Below are positions 7,029 through 15,773 of a DNA stretch of 64,000 bases, piece by piece (the first letter of the stretch is position 1; every line of letters starts with the position of its first letter). This DNA comes from Acidobacteriota bacterium (lineage in GTDB: Bacteria; Acidobacteriota; Vicinamibacteria; Vicinamibacterales; UBA2999): positions 1 to 64,000 of the forward strand of contig JACPCS010000114.1 of the NCBI GenBank assembly GCA_016184455.1, read 5' to 3'. A program made the translations under genes and the position numbers. The notes beneath the pieces were generated by a model. The model searched no databases. It was not told the origin of the DNA and worked only from the letters and a program-made list of their open reading frames with translations.

Positions 7029-8704
7029 AACCCGGAACGCAGAACAGGGGCCGATGACGCCTTGAGCGTCTGCTGGTACTTCATCACCCCCGCCAAGAGC
7101 GCCTCGGCAATCTGCTGGCGGTAGGCGCCGCTGCGCAGGAGCTTCGCGTCCTCTTCATTCGTGAGAAACGAGATCTCGGCCAGCCCGCTCGGCATCGTGG
7201 CGCCGATGAGCACCATGAACGGCGCCTGCTTGACTCCGAGATTGCGCGCCGTCGTGTCCACCTTCCGCAGGCGTTCGTCGAGCGCTGTCTGGAGCATCGT
7301 CGCGAAGTCGCGCGACTCGTCGCGCTTGTTGTTCAGCGTAATCGCCTTGACGATGTCGGGAAGGTTGCCCATCGTGCGCGAAGAGCCGGCGTTCTCACGC
7401 GCGGCAATCGCTTCGGCCTCCGGGTTCGGCGCGAAGTTCAGGAAGTAGGTCTCGAACCCGCGAATGCCCGGGTCGGCGCTGGCGTTGAGGTGAATCGACA
7501 GGAACAGGTCGGCGCCGGCACGGTTCGCGATCGCCGTGCGCTCTTCGAGCGCCACGTAGGCGTTGGTCCTGCGCGTGAGCACGACGTGGGCGCCGGACTC
7601 CCTGAGGAGCAGCTTCTCGAGCCGCAGCGCGATGTCGAGCACCAGCTCGGCTTCGTTGAGGCCCGGAACGCGCGCCCCCGGATCGTGACCGCCGTGCCCG
7701 GGATCGATGACGATGCGCGAGACGCCGAGGCCGAGCTGGCGCGCGAGCGAGAAGCCCCCTCGCGTGTTGGCGGCAGGCGCCTTCGGTGCGGGTGCGACGC
7801 CGCTCGCGCTTTTCGGTGCCATGGGCGCGTCGGTCGTCGGTGCGAGCCCGCTTGCGCTGGTCGGTGCGATCGGGCTCTCGCTGGTCGGTGCGGAGGCGTT
7901 CGCCTGCCGCGGGGCGCGCTCGACGTCGATCACGATGCGGTACGGGTTGTAGAGCGAATACACGCTGTGCCGGCCGGCGCCCTCGAGCTCGAAGACGACG
8001 CGCGTGCGGTTGTCGGTCTGGCGTGCGACCTCTGCCTGCCGCACGACATCGTCGGGAAACGGCACCGTCGCGTCCCTGAGCGCGTCCACCGGCTGTGTGT
8101 TGCGGAGGTCGACCAGCACGCGCGGCGGTCCGTCGAGGCGTTCCTCGGAAAACATCGCTTCGCGCTCGAGCTCGAGCGTGAGGCGCAGTGCGTCGGGCAG
8201 GACCTCGCGCCGGATCGCCTTGAGCGTCGAGCCCTGTGCGGCGCTCTGCGTGCCGTTCAAGCGCATCAGGTGGCCGGCCACCTGCGCCACGAGCGAGCTC
8301 GACGGGAACTGCGTCTTGAGCCGGTCGAACAGACGCAGCGCCTCGGCCCGGTCGCGCGTGTCACCAAACTGCCAGTAGGCATCGGCCACCAGCACCGCCG
8401 CCTGCCAGAGCGCGTTGTCGCTGTAGCCGTTGCGCGGGAAGCGGTGCTCGATGTTCTCGTATCGGGTCACCGTGTCGCGAATCCGAGTGAGCAGCGCGGT
8501 TGACGCTTCGCCGGGAGGCTGCGTACGCATCTGCGGCGCCCGGTCCATCTCGCGGCGCAGCTGCCGCTCGCGCGTGAGCGTCTCGATGTAGAGGCGCTGG
8601 GCGTCCTGTGCGGCGGCCTCGGAGGGCTGAAGCCCTCCGACTACCGCGACGAGGAGCCACACCGTCAGCGCTCCAACCGGGATGCGTCTAGCGGAGCTGC
8701 GCAT
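7025..8704 (-). CDS. N-acetylmuramoyl-L-alanine amidase (AmiC type) with AMIN domain
   Basis: This 559-residue exported amidase should cleave the bond between MurNAc and the peptide stem during cell separation. In order it has a signal peptide (to about residue 33), a helical TPR-like region, an AMIN domain (about 175-265), a low-complexity linker and an Amidase_3 domain. Zinc ligands are visible in IDPGHGGHDPG, LNEAELVLDIA and LSIHLNA, and the catalytic glutamate in GLAEISFLTNEEDA. The linker APTSASGLAPTTDAPM is encoded by a 24-bp tandem repeat shared with 23483-23840. The start ATG at 8704 overlaps the end of ftsK by 17 bases, linking cell separation to chromosome segregation. Confidence 0.92.
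   Translation of the reverse strand: MRSSARRIPVGALTVWLLVAVVGGLQPSEAAAQDAQRLYIETLTRERQLRREMDRAPQMRTQPPGEASTALLTRIRDTVTRYENIEHRFPRNGYSDNALWQAAVLVADAYWQFGDTRDRAEALRLFDRLKTQFPSSSLVAQVAGHLMRLNGTQSAAQGSTLKAIRREVLPDALRLTLELEREAMFSEERLDGPPRVLVDLRNTQPVDALRDATVPFPDDVVRQAEVARQTDNRTRVVFELEGAGRHSVYSLYNPYRIVIDVERAPRQANASAPTSESPIAPTSASGLAPTTDAPMAPKSASGVAPAPKAPAANTRGGFSLARQLGLGVSRIVIDPGHGGHDPGARVPGLNEAELVLDIALRLEKLLLRESGAHVVLTRRTNAYVALEERTAIANRAGADLFLSIHLNASADPGIRGFETYFLNFAPNPEAEAIAARENAGSSRTMGNLPDIVKAITLNNKRDESRDFATMLQTALDERLRKVDTTARNLGVKQAPFMVLIGATMPSGLAEISFLTNEEDAKLLRSGAYRQQIAEALLAGVMKYQQTLKASSAPVLRSGF
7783..7908. repeat. 24-bp repeat array inside the amidase linker
   Basis: The core TCGGTGC occurs at 7783, 7813, 7837, 7861 and 7885; the last four are exactly 24 bp apart. 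Because 24 is a multiple of 3, the array encodes an 8-residue repeat (APTSASGL, APTTDAPM, APKSASGV) without breaking the frame. The same unit occurs outside genes at 23483-23576 and, inverted, at 23764-23840. Confidence 0.85.
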
Positions 8705-11036
8705 CCATCTCCTCGAAGTAGTTGCGGTCGACGAGCACCTCGCGCGGCTTGCCGCCCGTGCCGGCCGACACGAGTCCGTCGGCCTCCATCATGTCGACGA
8801 GCCGGGCGGCGCGGCTGAAGCCGATCCGCAGCTTCCGCTGCAGGTACGAGATCGACGCCTGGCCCGTGCTGACGACGATCCGCGCCGCCTCGTCGTAGAG
8901 CTCGTCCTTCTCGAACTCGAGCGCGTCGGGTCCGCTCTTGTCGTCTTCGGCGGTGATCGAGTCGTCGAACACCGGCTTGCCCTGCTTGCGCAGGAAGCTG
9001 GCGAGCCGCGCCGTCTCCTGCTCGGAGATGTACGGCCCGTGCAGCCGGACCGAGCGCGAGGAGGCGGGCGGCAGGAAGAGCATGTCGCCGCGGCCGAGCA
9101 GCTGCTCCGCGCCGTTGCCGTCGAGAATCGTGCGCGAGTCGGTCTTCGACGACACGCGGAACGAGATCCGAGACGGCAGATTGGCCTTGATGAGGCCGGT
9201 GATGACGTCGACCGACGGCCGCTGCGTCGCGAGAATCAGGTGAATGCCGACGGCGCGCGCCATCTGCGCGAGGCGCGCGATCGACTCCTCGACTTCGTTG
9301 CTGGCGATCATCATCAGGTCGGCGAGCTCGTCGATCACGACGACGATGAAGGGGAGCGGCTTGGGGGCATCGGCCTCGGGCGCCGCCCCTTCGGCGAGCG
9401 CCAGGCGGATGTTCCGGTTGTACTGGTCGATGTTGCGGACCCCTTCGGCGGCGAGCGTCTTGTAGCGTTCCTCCATCTCATGCACCGCCCAGCGCAGCGC
9501 GTTGGCGGCCTTCTTGGCATCGACGACCACCGGCGTGAGCAGGTGCGGAATGTCCTCGTACATTCCGAGCTCGAGCCGCTTGGGATCGATGAGGATCAGC
9601 CGCACGTCGTCCGGAGTGGCGCGGTAGAGGATGCTCGTGAGCATCGCGTTGAGGCCCACCGATTTGCCGGTGCCGGTCGATCCTGCGATGAGCAGATGGG
9701 GCATCGAGGCCAGGTCGGTGACGTACGGCTCGCCGTGAATCGTCTTGCCGAGCGCCAGCGTCAGCTTCGACATCGACCGCTGATACGCATCCGACTCGAG
9801 CAGCTCGCGCAGCGAGATCGTCTCGCGGTTCGGATTCGGGATCTGGATGCCGACGGTGGACTTGCCGGCGATGCGGTCGATCAGCACCGACTCGGCTTCC
9901 ATCGCGAGGCAGAGGTCTTCGGCGAGGCTCGTGATCTTGCTGTACTTGACGCCGGCTTCGGGCTTGAACTCGAACGTGGTGACGACGGGGCCCGGGTGGA
10001 TCTGTGCGACCTGTCCCTCGACGGCGAATTCGCGGCACTTCTCTTCGAGCTGGCGCGCCGCTTCCATCAGCTCGCGCTCGTCGATCTTGCGCTCCAGCTT
10101 TGGCGCGTCGAGCAGCGACACGGGCGGCAGCGTGAACGCCCCCTGCTTCCGCGGTGCCGGCTTGGGAGGCGGCTCCGCCGCGGGCCGGGATCCGGGATCC
10201 GGAATCCGGGATCCGGCGGGTTCGGGGTTCAGGGTTCGTGGTTCGGGACGTCGCGCAATCGGCGGCGCGATCTGTGGCGTCCGCATGGGCGGGGGCGGGG
10301 CCTCGCCGCGCGCGGCCGTCGCGGCAATCGGCGCGGATCCCGGACCCCGGATCCCGGATTCCGCCTTGAGGTGCCGCTCGCGCTCCTTCCGGCGCCGCTC
10401 GAGCCACCGGCGGAACGAACCCATCCCGCGCGCGGAGAGGTCGCGCGACCGTTCGGTGGCGCGCGCGAAGAGCTGGCCGAACGAGAACTGCGTGGCCAGA
10501 ATCACCGAGAGCGCCATCAGCGTCAGCAGCACGATGATCGAGCCGGTGCGGTTGAAGTAGTCGGAGAGCGCCGCGCCCGCCCACGTACCGATCGAGCCGC
10601 CCGCGTAGAACGTCTTGCCTGCCCCGAGCCCGGTCGAGGGGCCTCCGCTGAGCCCTGTCGTGGGGCCGGCCACCTCGACGCTCCCGAACACGAGGCTCAG
10701 AAACGCGCTCGCGCAGCCGAAGAAGAGGCCCGCGCCGACCAGCTTCGTGTACGCCGCCTGCGGCGGCTGACACCAGAAGTAATGCCATCCGACCACGGCG
10801 ATGAGGAGCGGCAGCAGATACGACGCGTAGCCGAACAGCTGAAGCGAGAGCTCGGAGAGGAAGGCGCCGACGCGGCCGACGAAGTTGGCGGGCGGGTGCG
10901 CGGCCTCGGTCGTGAAGAACCAGACCGGATCGCTCGGCTCGTAGCTCACGAGCGCGATCAGCCAGATCAGCGCAATCGCGAAGAGCGCCACACCGGCAAA
11001 CTCGCTGATGCGGCGTGACAACGTGGACTCGGACAT
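8688..11036 (-). CDS. ftsK: DNA translocase FtsK/SpoIIIE
   Basis: This 782-residue inner-membrane ATPase pumps chromosomal DNA during division. Four hydrophobic N-terminal segments (about residues 15-165) anchor it, a proline-rich linker follows, then the RecA-like motor with Walker A GSTGTGKSV and Walker B LILIDPKRLEL. A C-terminal gamma winged helix (ISYLQRKLRIGFSRAARLVD) reads KOPS-type sites. The linker contains an in-frame heptamer repeat element. ATG 11036 overlaps the RNase J stop by one base (TGATG). The stop is 17 bases inside the amidase gene. Confidence 0.95.
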   Translation of the reverse strand: MSESTLSRRISEFAGVALFAIALIWLIALVSYEPSDPVWFFTTEAAHPPANFVGRVGAFLSELSLQLFGYASYLLPLLIAVVGWHYFWCQPPQAAYTKLVGAGLFFGCASAFLSLVFGSVEVAGPTTGLSGGPSTGLGAGKTFYAGGSIGTWAGAALSDYFNRTGSIIVLLTLMALSVILATQFSFGQLFARATERSRDLSARGMGSFRRWLERRRKERERHLKAESGIRGPGSAPIAATAARGEAPPPPMRTPQIAPPIARRPEPRTLNPEPAGSRIPDPGSRPAAEPPPKPAPRKQGAFTLPPVSLLDAPKLERKIDERELMEAARQLEEKCREFAVEGQVAQIHPGPVVTTFEFKPEAGVKYSKITSLAEDLCLAMEAESVLIDRIAGKSTVGIQIPNPNRETISLRELLESDAYQRSMSKLTLALGKTIHGEPYVTDLASMPHLLIAGSTGTGKSVGLNAMLTSILYRATPDDVRLILIDPKRLELGMYEDIPHLLTPVVVDAKKAANALRWAVHEMEERYKTLAAEGVRNIDQYNRNIRLALAEGAAPEADAPKPLPFIVVVIDELADLMMIASNEVEESIARLAQMARAVGIHLILATQRPSVDVITGLIKANLPSRISFRVSSKTDSRTILDGNGAEQLLGRGDMLFLPPASSRSVRLHGPYISEQETARLASFLRKQGKPVFDDSITAEDDKSGPDALEFEKDELYDEAARIVVSTGQASISYLQRKLRIGFSRAARLVDMMEADGLVSAGTGGKPREVLVDRNYFEEMDAQLR
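10187..10362. repeat. in-frame heptamer inverted array inside ftsK linker
   Basis: Nine heptamers from GGGATCC drifting to TCGTGGT and TCGGGAC occupy 10187-10249 (63 bp). Four reverse-complement units (GGATCCC, GGACCCC, GGATCCC, GGATTCC) occupy 10335-10362. The whole segment lies in the variable Pro/Ala-rich linker between membrane and motor domains, so it adds about 59 residues without breaking ftsK. Confidence 0.85.
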
Positions 11037-12766
11037 CAGATCTCCATCAGGATCGGCAGCACGAGCGGCCGCCGTCCCGAACGCTTCTTGAAGAAGCGCC
11101 GCAGCTCGCTGCGGAGCTTCTCGGCCATCAGGCCCTGGTCGGTCCGTTCCTCGACGCCCGACCCGCCGATGCACTCGGCGACGACCGCGGCACCGTCGCG
11201 GAAGATCGAGGCCGCCTCGCTCTCCGAGACGACGAAGCCGCGGGCCACCATTTCCGGCTCGCCGACGAGCATGCCGGTCTGCTTGTTGATGGCGACGACC
11301 GCCACGATCACTCCGTCGCCGGCGAGGTGGCGGCGGTCGCGCAGCACCTCGTCGCCGACTTCGCCAATCCGCGTCACGTCGATCAGCACGCGGCCCGCGG
11401 GCGCCTTGTCGGCGATGCGCGCGCCCTGCGCGTCGAACTGGAGGGTGTCGCCGTCCTCGGCCAGGAGCACCTGGAGCTTCGGCTCCAGTCCGCTCATGAC
11501 CCGCTGCGCGGCCCGCGCATGCTCCGAGAGGTGGCGATATTCCCCGTGAATCGGGATGAAATAGCGGGGCCGCACGAGCGACAGCACGAGCTTCAGCTCC
11601 TCGACGCTCCCGTGGCCGGACACGTGGACGTGCTTGATCGTGTCGGTCACCACGTCCGCACCCCGCCGTGCCACGTGGCTCATCGTCCGGGCGATCGCCT
11701 TTTCGTTTCCGGGGATCGCGCGTGCGGAAAAGACCACCGTGTCGTCGGGACCGAGCCGCACGAAGCGGTGGTCGTCGATCGAAATCCGGGGCAGCGCTGC
11801 CTGCGGCTCGCCCTGGGAGCCGGTCGTGATGCACAGCACGTCCTGCGAGGCGTAGCTCGGCACCTCCGACTCGCGAATCTGCACGCCGGAAGGGACGTGC
11901 AGGAATCCGAGCCGCTGCGCAATCTCGGCGTTCTTGACGATGCTGCGGCCGACGAATGCGACCCGCCGATCGAACTGGACCGCGAGGTCGACGAGGATCT
12001 GCATCCGGTAGATGCTCGAGGAGAACGCGGCGACGACCAGCTTGCCGTGCGTGCTCGTGAAGAGCTCCTCGAAGGCGTCGAGCACCTCGACCTCGGGTCC
12101 GGTAAACCCCCTGCGGTCGACATTCGTGCTGTCGGCAAAGAGGGCGAGCACGCCGCGCCGGCCGAGCTCGGCGAAGCGGTGCAGGTCGAAGTGCTCACCG
12201 TCGATCGGCGTCTGGTCGATCTTGAAATCGCCGGTGTGCACGACGAGCCCGACCGGCGTCGTGATCGCCAGCGCCACGCAGTCGGGCATGCTGTGCGTGA
12301 CACGGATGAATTCCACTGCGAACGGGCCGATGGTGACCACGTCGCGCGGCTTGACCACCTTCAGGCGGTCGCCCGGGTCGATGGCGTGCTCTTCGAGCTT
12401 CGGCTCGACGAGCGCCAGCGTCATCGCGGTGCCGTAGACGGGACCGTCGAAGAGCGGCATCACGTGCGGCACGGCGCCGATGTGATCCTCGTGGCCGTGC
12501 GTCAGCACGAGCGCCTTGACCTGCGGCCGGCGCGCTTCCACGTAGGTGAGGTCCGGGATGATCAGGTCGACGCCAAGCTGATCCGGGTCGGGGAACATGA
12601 CGCCCGCGTCGATGAGGATCGTCGTGTCCTGCCACGAGATCGCCATCATGTTCATGCCGAACTCGCCGAGGCCGCCGAGAGGAACGACCTCGAGCGTCCC
12701 TTCGACTCGCGGCGCTCGCTCAGGGCTGGGCCCAGCCGACACGACAGGTACAGCGGACTGATCCAT
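11036..12766 (-). CDS. rnj: ribonuclease J
   Basis: This 576-residue metallo-beta-lactamase/beta-CASP enzyme performs 5'-3' exo- and endonucleolytic RNA decay and rRNA or mRNA 5'-end processing in the cytoplasm. The zinc motif HGHEDHIGA is intact, with later ligands in THSMPDCVA and VHTGDFKIDQTP. The beta-CASP part includes TGSQGEPQAAL, and IPIHGEYRHL closes the active site. The C-terminal RNase J domain is present. The N-terminal 20 or so residues (GPSPERAPRVEG) are encoded by a CTCAGGGC-type repeat, so ATG 12766 is the only ATG but the native start may be further in. The stop is coupled to ftsK. Confidence 0.93.
   Translation of the reverse strand: MDQSAVPVVSAGPSPERAPRVEGTLEVVPLGGLGEFGMNMMAISWQDTTILIDAGVMFPDPDQLGVDLIIPDLTYVEARRPQVKALVLTHGHEDHIGAVPHVMPLFDGPVYGTAMTLALVEPKLEEHAIDPGDRLKVVKPRDVVTIGPFAVEFIRVTHSMPDCVALAITTPVGLVVHTGDFKIDQTPIDGEHFDLHRFAELGRRGVLALFADSTNVDRRGFTGPEVEVLDAFEELFTSTHGKLVVAAFSSSIYRMQILVDLAVQFDRRVAFVGRSIVKNAEIAQRLGFLHVPSGVQIRESEVPSYASQDVLCITTGSQGEPQAALPRISIDDHRFVRLGPDDTVVFSARAIPGNEKAIARTMSHVARRGADVVTDTIKHVHVSGHGSVEELKLVLSLVRPRYFIPIHGEYRHLSEHARAAQRVMSGLEPKLQVLLAEDGDTLQFDAQGARIADKAPAGRVLIDVTRIGEVGDEVLRDRRHLAGDGVIVAVVAINKQTGMLVGEPEMVARGFVVSESEAASIFRDGAAVVAECIGGSGVEERTDQGLMAEKLRSELRRFFKKRSGRRPLVLPILMEI
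12698..12726. repeat. CTCAGGGC-type repeat half at the RNase J N-terminus
   Basis: CCCTTCGACTCGCGGCGCTC followed by GCTCAGGGC encodes the SPERAPRVEG stretch before the conserved RNase J fold. The conserved fold begins immediately after (TLEVVPLGGLGEFG). Confidence 0.75.
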
Positions 12767-12783
12767 GCGGATCCGAGCGTTTG

Positions 12784-12853
12784 AATCTGTGATTTGTGAG
12801 TCGTAATGTGCGACTGGAAATCACCAATGGCTCATCGCGAATCACAAATGCTT
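12784..12853. repeat. heptamer array with inverted halves
   Basis: Ten in-phase heptamers. The left units (TGATTTG, TGAGTCG, TAATGTG) are reverse-complemented by right units (AAATCAC, TCATCGC, GAATCAC). ATTTGTGA near 12793-12800 can pair with TCACAAAT at 12843-12850. It sits between rsmA and RNase J, both on the minus strand, where it could act in RNase J leader or rsmA 3' end structure. Confidence 0.8.
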
Positions 12854-12908
12854 TCCGCGGCCATGAGCCGGGCGGCTCACGGCGGCGACATCAGGCGGCT
12901 GGGAACGC

Positions 12909-13736
12909 CTAAAAGTTCGGCGGGCTCAACGACTTCCGGGGAAAACTATAGCACAGCTCCCGCGCGAGCCGGGCCGTCTCGTCGACGGTCAGCGTCTCGG
13001 GTCGTCTGGACGGAGTAAGTCCCGCGCGTTCAAGCACGTGCTTTGCGGATCGACCAGAGGGTTCGACGAGCGGGCGGAGCGCGTTGAGGAGCGTCTTCCG
13101 GCGCCGGAGGAAGAGGCCGCGAACCAGCCGCGTGAACGCCGCTCGGTCCCCGACCTCGGTCGATGCCGCGCGGAAGCGGAGGCGCACGAGCGCCGACGTC
13201 ACCTTCGGCGCCGGGCGGAAGGCGCCCGGCGGGAGCACGAGGAGCCGATCGACGTCGGCGACGAGCTGCACCTGGATGGCCAGCGCGCCGTATCCCTCCG
13301 TCGCGGGCGCCGCGACGAGCCGGTCGGCCACCTCCTTCTGCAGCATGAGCACGGCGTCGCGAATGCGGCGGCCTTCGTCGGCGGCCTCGAGCAGCCGGAA
13401 CAGGATGGGCGACGAGACGTTGTAGGGGAGATTTCCCGCCACGCGGACGGGAACCGGCTCGTCCCGGAGCAGCGCGTCGAGATCGACCTCGAGAACGTCG
13501 CCCTGGACGAGACGCACGTTCGGCGGCACGCGGGCCGGAAGCGCCGCGGCCAGGTCGCGATCGATTTCGACCGCGATCACGCGGCGGACGCGCGGCCCGA
13601 GCGCCGCCGTGAGCGCTCCACGGCCCGGACCGATCTCGAGAAACGTGTCGTCGGGCGCCGGATCGATCGCGTCGACGACCTTGGCGACCCAGGCCGGCTC
13701 GAGGAAGTGCTGGCCGAAACGCTTCCGCGCCCGCAT
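12909..13736 (-). CDS. rsmA: 16S rRNA (adenine1518-N6/adenine1519-N6)-dimethyltransferase
   Basis: This 275-residue KsgA enzyme dimethylates two adjacent adenines near the 3' end of 16S rRNA using S-adenosylmethionine. Family marks are RKRFGQHFL at the N-terminus, the SAM loop LEIGPGRGALT, the acidic IAVEIDRD and catalytic NLPYNVSSPIL. The C-terminal helical domain is complete (GLFLRRRKTLLNAL). Eight bases separate it from the upstream beta-propeller gene, so it belongs to the minus-strand housekeeping run. Confidence 0.95.
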   Translation of the reverse strand: MRARKRFGQHFLEPAWVAKVVDAIDPAPDDTFLEIGPGRGALTAALGPRVRRVIAVEIDRDLAAALPARVPPNVRLVQGDVLEVDLDALLRDEPVPVRVAGNLPYNVSSPILFRLLEAADEGRRIRDAVLMLQKEVADRLVAAPATEGYGALAIQVQLVADVDRLLVLPPGAFRPAPKVTSALVRLRFRAASTEVGDRAAFTRLVRGLFLRRRKTLLNALRPLVEPSGRSAKHVLERAGLTPSRRPETLTVDETARLARELCYSFPRKSLSPPNF

Positions 13737-13744
13737 CGCAACGC

Positions 13745-14707
13745 TTACTTCCAGAGCGGGTTGAGCTGAGAGAAGTTGTTGCGGTTGGTGAACTGCGGGT
13801 TGGTGGGAATCAGATCGCTTAGCACGCGCAGCTGTCGCGCGTCGAGTGAAAGCTCCATGAGTACGCTGCCGTAGCGATCGCCCTGCCGCAGCGACCAGTC
13901 GAGCACGAGCCGCGTGCCGTCGGGCGAGAACGCCGCATCGAGCGGGTAGAGGCCCCGATTGGGCAGCCCCGGATCGTCCTTGAAGCGTTCGTCCAACGCA
14001 AAGCCGGTAGCGGGCAGGGCCGCCAGCAGCGACGTGAGCAGATCGACGACGACCGCGCCGGTCGTGGCGTCGTGGATGCGCATCGTGCGGGGGTCGATGA
14101 TCCGGTCGCCGTTCGGCGAAATCGCAATCTGGAGGGCGCCGATATCGCGGGCCAGCAGGATCTCGCGCTGCTCGTCGAAGTCGTAGACGTGCAGATTGAC
14201 GCCCGCCTCCGGCGAAAACGACGAATAGGCGAGGCGGCTGCCAACGGGGAAGAATCTGGGCGATTCTTCGTTCCAGGAGAGATCCCCCACCCGCCCGACG
14301 GCGCCGGTGTCGACTTCGATCACATAGATGTTCAGATCTTCCATACCGTCGGCTGCCTGAGGGGTGGGGCTTCCTTGCACGGCGACTCGGCGGCAGTCAG
14401 GAGAGAACGCCGGTCTTACGGCACGGATGCCCCCGAGCGTCAGCAGTCGCCCCTCGCCGGCCGCGGTCACGAATACCAGCCCGTCGGGTGTCGGGAACAC
14501 GACGGTATCGGCGCACATGTCCCAGCCCACGGGCGACATGCGAATCTCCGTCAGCAGCGGGTCGTCCAGCCGGGCCAGACGCGCCTCGGGACTGTCCACC
14601 CCGGGCAGGCGATAGTAGATGCCCGGGTTGAACGTCTGCGCGGACACCGTGGCGGCACCCGCGCTCATCAACGCCGCAATGGCCAGCAGTACGCGGATGA
14701 TGATCAT
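13745..14707 (-). CDS. exported WD40/PD40 beta-propeller-like protein
   Basis: This 320-residue protein has a signal peptide (about 1-23, ending TVSAQ) and repeated PD40-type blades such as RPAFSPDCRRVAVQGS, LQIAISPNGDRI and DAAFSPDGTRLVLDW. These blades resemble TolB C-terminal propellers and usually serve as binding platforms in the periplasm. No enzyme motif is visible. ATG 14707 overlaps the stop of the upstream zincin gene in an ATGA, which implies translational coupling. Confidence 0.75.
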   Translation of the reverse strand: MIIIRVLLAIAALMSAGAATVSAQTFNPGIYYRLPGVDSPEARLARLDDPLLTEIRMSPVGWDMCADTVVFPTPDGLVFVTAAGEGRLLTLGGIRAVRPAFSPDCRRVAVQGSPTPQAADGMEDLNIYVIEVDTGAVGRVGDLSWNEESPRFFPVGSRLAYSSFSPEAGVNLHVYDFDEQREILLARDIGALQIAISPNGDRIIDPRTMRIHDATTGAVVVDLLTSLLAALPATGFALDERFKDDPGLPNRGLYPLDAAFSPDGTRLVLDWSLRQGDRYGSVLMELSLDARQLRVLSDLIPTNPQFTNRNNFSQLNPLWK

Positions 14708-15114
14708 TTCTCGTCTTCGTGGGGCCTGAGCGTCTCGCCGCGCCAGTAGCGTTCCTCGATCTCCTCGATCTCTTCTTCGCTGAGGCCAAAGTAGTGGCCG
14801 ACCTCGTGGATCAGCGTCTCGCCGATCACCGCGCGGATCTCGTCATCGTCCTCGCACTCCTCTTCGATCGGACGCTGGAAGAGGACGATCCGATCGGGAA
14901 GCGTGTTGCCGTAGGCCCACGTCCGCTCGGTGAGCGGCGTGCCCTGGTAGAGGCCGTACAGAGTATCGGGCGGCTCGATGTCCATGTCCTCGAGCAGCTC
15001 GGCACTCGGCTCGTCTTCGACGACGAGCGCGAGGTTCGTGATCTCGCGTCGGAACCGCTTCGGAATGAGCGTGACCGCCTCGCGCACGAGCCGTTCGAAC
15101 TCCGCCCGTGTCAC
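14704..15114 (-). CDS. metallopeptidase (zincin) family protein
   Basis: This 136-residue single-domain protein carries HEVGH, the HExxH zinc motif, in LIHEVGHYFGLSEEEIEEIE. That is the arrangement of the DUF1025/MMCPD zincins, which are small cytosolic proteins of unresolved substrate. The C-terminus is strongly acidic. The GTG start at 15114 overlaps the nth stop (GTGA). The stop overlaps the propeller gene start (ATGA). These tight couplings suggest stoichiometric expression with nth. Confidence 0.85.
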   Translation of the reverse strand: MTRAEFERLVREAVTLIPKRFRREITNLALVVEDEPSAELLEDMDIEPPDTLYGLYQGTPLTERTWAYGNTLPDRIVLFQRPIEEECEDDDEIRAVIGETLIHEVGHYFGLSEEEIEEIEERYWRGETLRPHEDEK

Positions 15115-15773
15115 CGCGTCAGCACCACGGTGCGATAGTACTCGCACTCCTTCCGGACCGAGCAGCGGTCGCACAGCGGCTTCGGCCGGCAGACGCGCCG
15201 CCCGTGCAGGATCAGCACGTCGGAGGCGAGCGTCCACATCTGCTTCGGCAGAGCCTTACAGAGCTGCTGTTCGACGCGCTCGGGGTCGTCGCCCGACGCG
15301 ATGCCGATTCGGTTCGAGACGCGCAGCACGTGCCGGTCGACGGGCAGGCCGGGCACGCCGAGCGCGTGGCCGAGCACGACGTTCGCCGTCTTGCGTCCGA
15401 CTCCGGCGAGCTCGGTAAGCAGCGCCATGTCGGCGGGCACCTTTCCGCCGTGCCGCTCGACGAGCTGCTGCGCCATGCCGATGAGCGCCTTCGTCTTCTG
15501 GCGGAAGAAGCCGGTCGAGACGATGAGCCGCTCCACGTCGGCGGCGTCGGCGGCCGCCAGGGCCCGCGCGTCCTCGTAGCGGGCGAAGAGGGCCGGCGTC
15601 ACCTGGTTCACGCGCTCGTCGGTCGATTGCGCGGAGAGGATCGTCGCCACGAGCAGCTCGAAGGCGTTGCGGTAGTGCAGCTCGGTGTCGGCGTTCGGAT
15701 GTTGCGTCGACAGCGTGTGGATGATCCGGCGTGTGCTGGCGGCAGACTTCAGTGGATGGGCCCCTTCGTCCAC
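15111..15773 (-). CDS. nth: endonuclease III (DNA glycosylase/AP lyase)
   Basis: This roughly 220-residue base-excision-repair enzyme removes oxidised pyrimidines and nicks at AP sites. The helix-hairpin-helix LTELAGVGRKTANVVLGHAL carries the catalytic lysine, and the catalytic aspartate is in PVDRHVLRVSNR. Four C-terminal cysteines (CRPKPLCDRCSVRKEC) should hold a [4Fe-4S] cluster; the first spacing is x5 rather than the usual x6. The start is uncertain. GTG 15773 gives a short lead before RRIIHTLS and overlaps the DUF3467 gene by 25 bases. Confidence 0.92.
   Translation of the reverse strand: MDEGAHPLKSAASTRRIIHTLSTQHPNADTELHYRNAFELLVATILSAQSTDERVNQVTPALFARYEDARALAAADAADVERLIVSTGFFRQKTKALIGMAQQLVERHGGKVPADMALLTELAGVGRKTANVVLGHALGVPGLPVDRHVLRVSNRIGIASGDDPERVEQQLCKALPKQMWTLASDVLILHGRRVCRPKPLCDRCSVRKECEYYRTVVLTR

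Noticed and set aside
8682-11018. Very long open frames opposite ftsK, RNase J, ilvB, ftsH-clpB and the RND pump (up to about 1000 codons)
   Set aside because: They lie antisense to clear family members, have Arg/His/Asp-rich compositions typical of GC-rich shadow frames, and show no recognisable domains.
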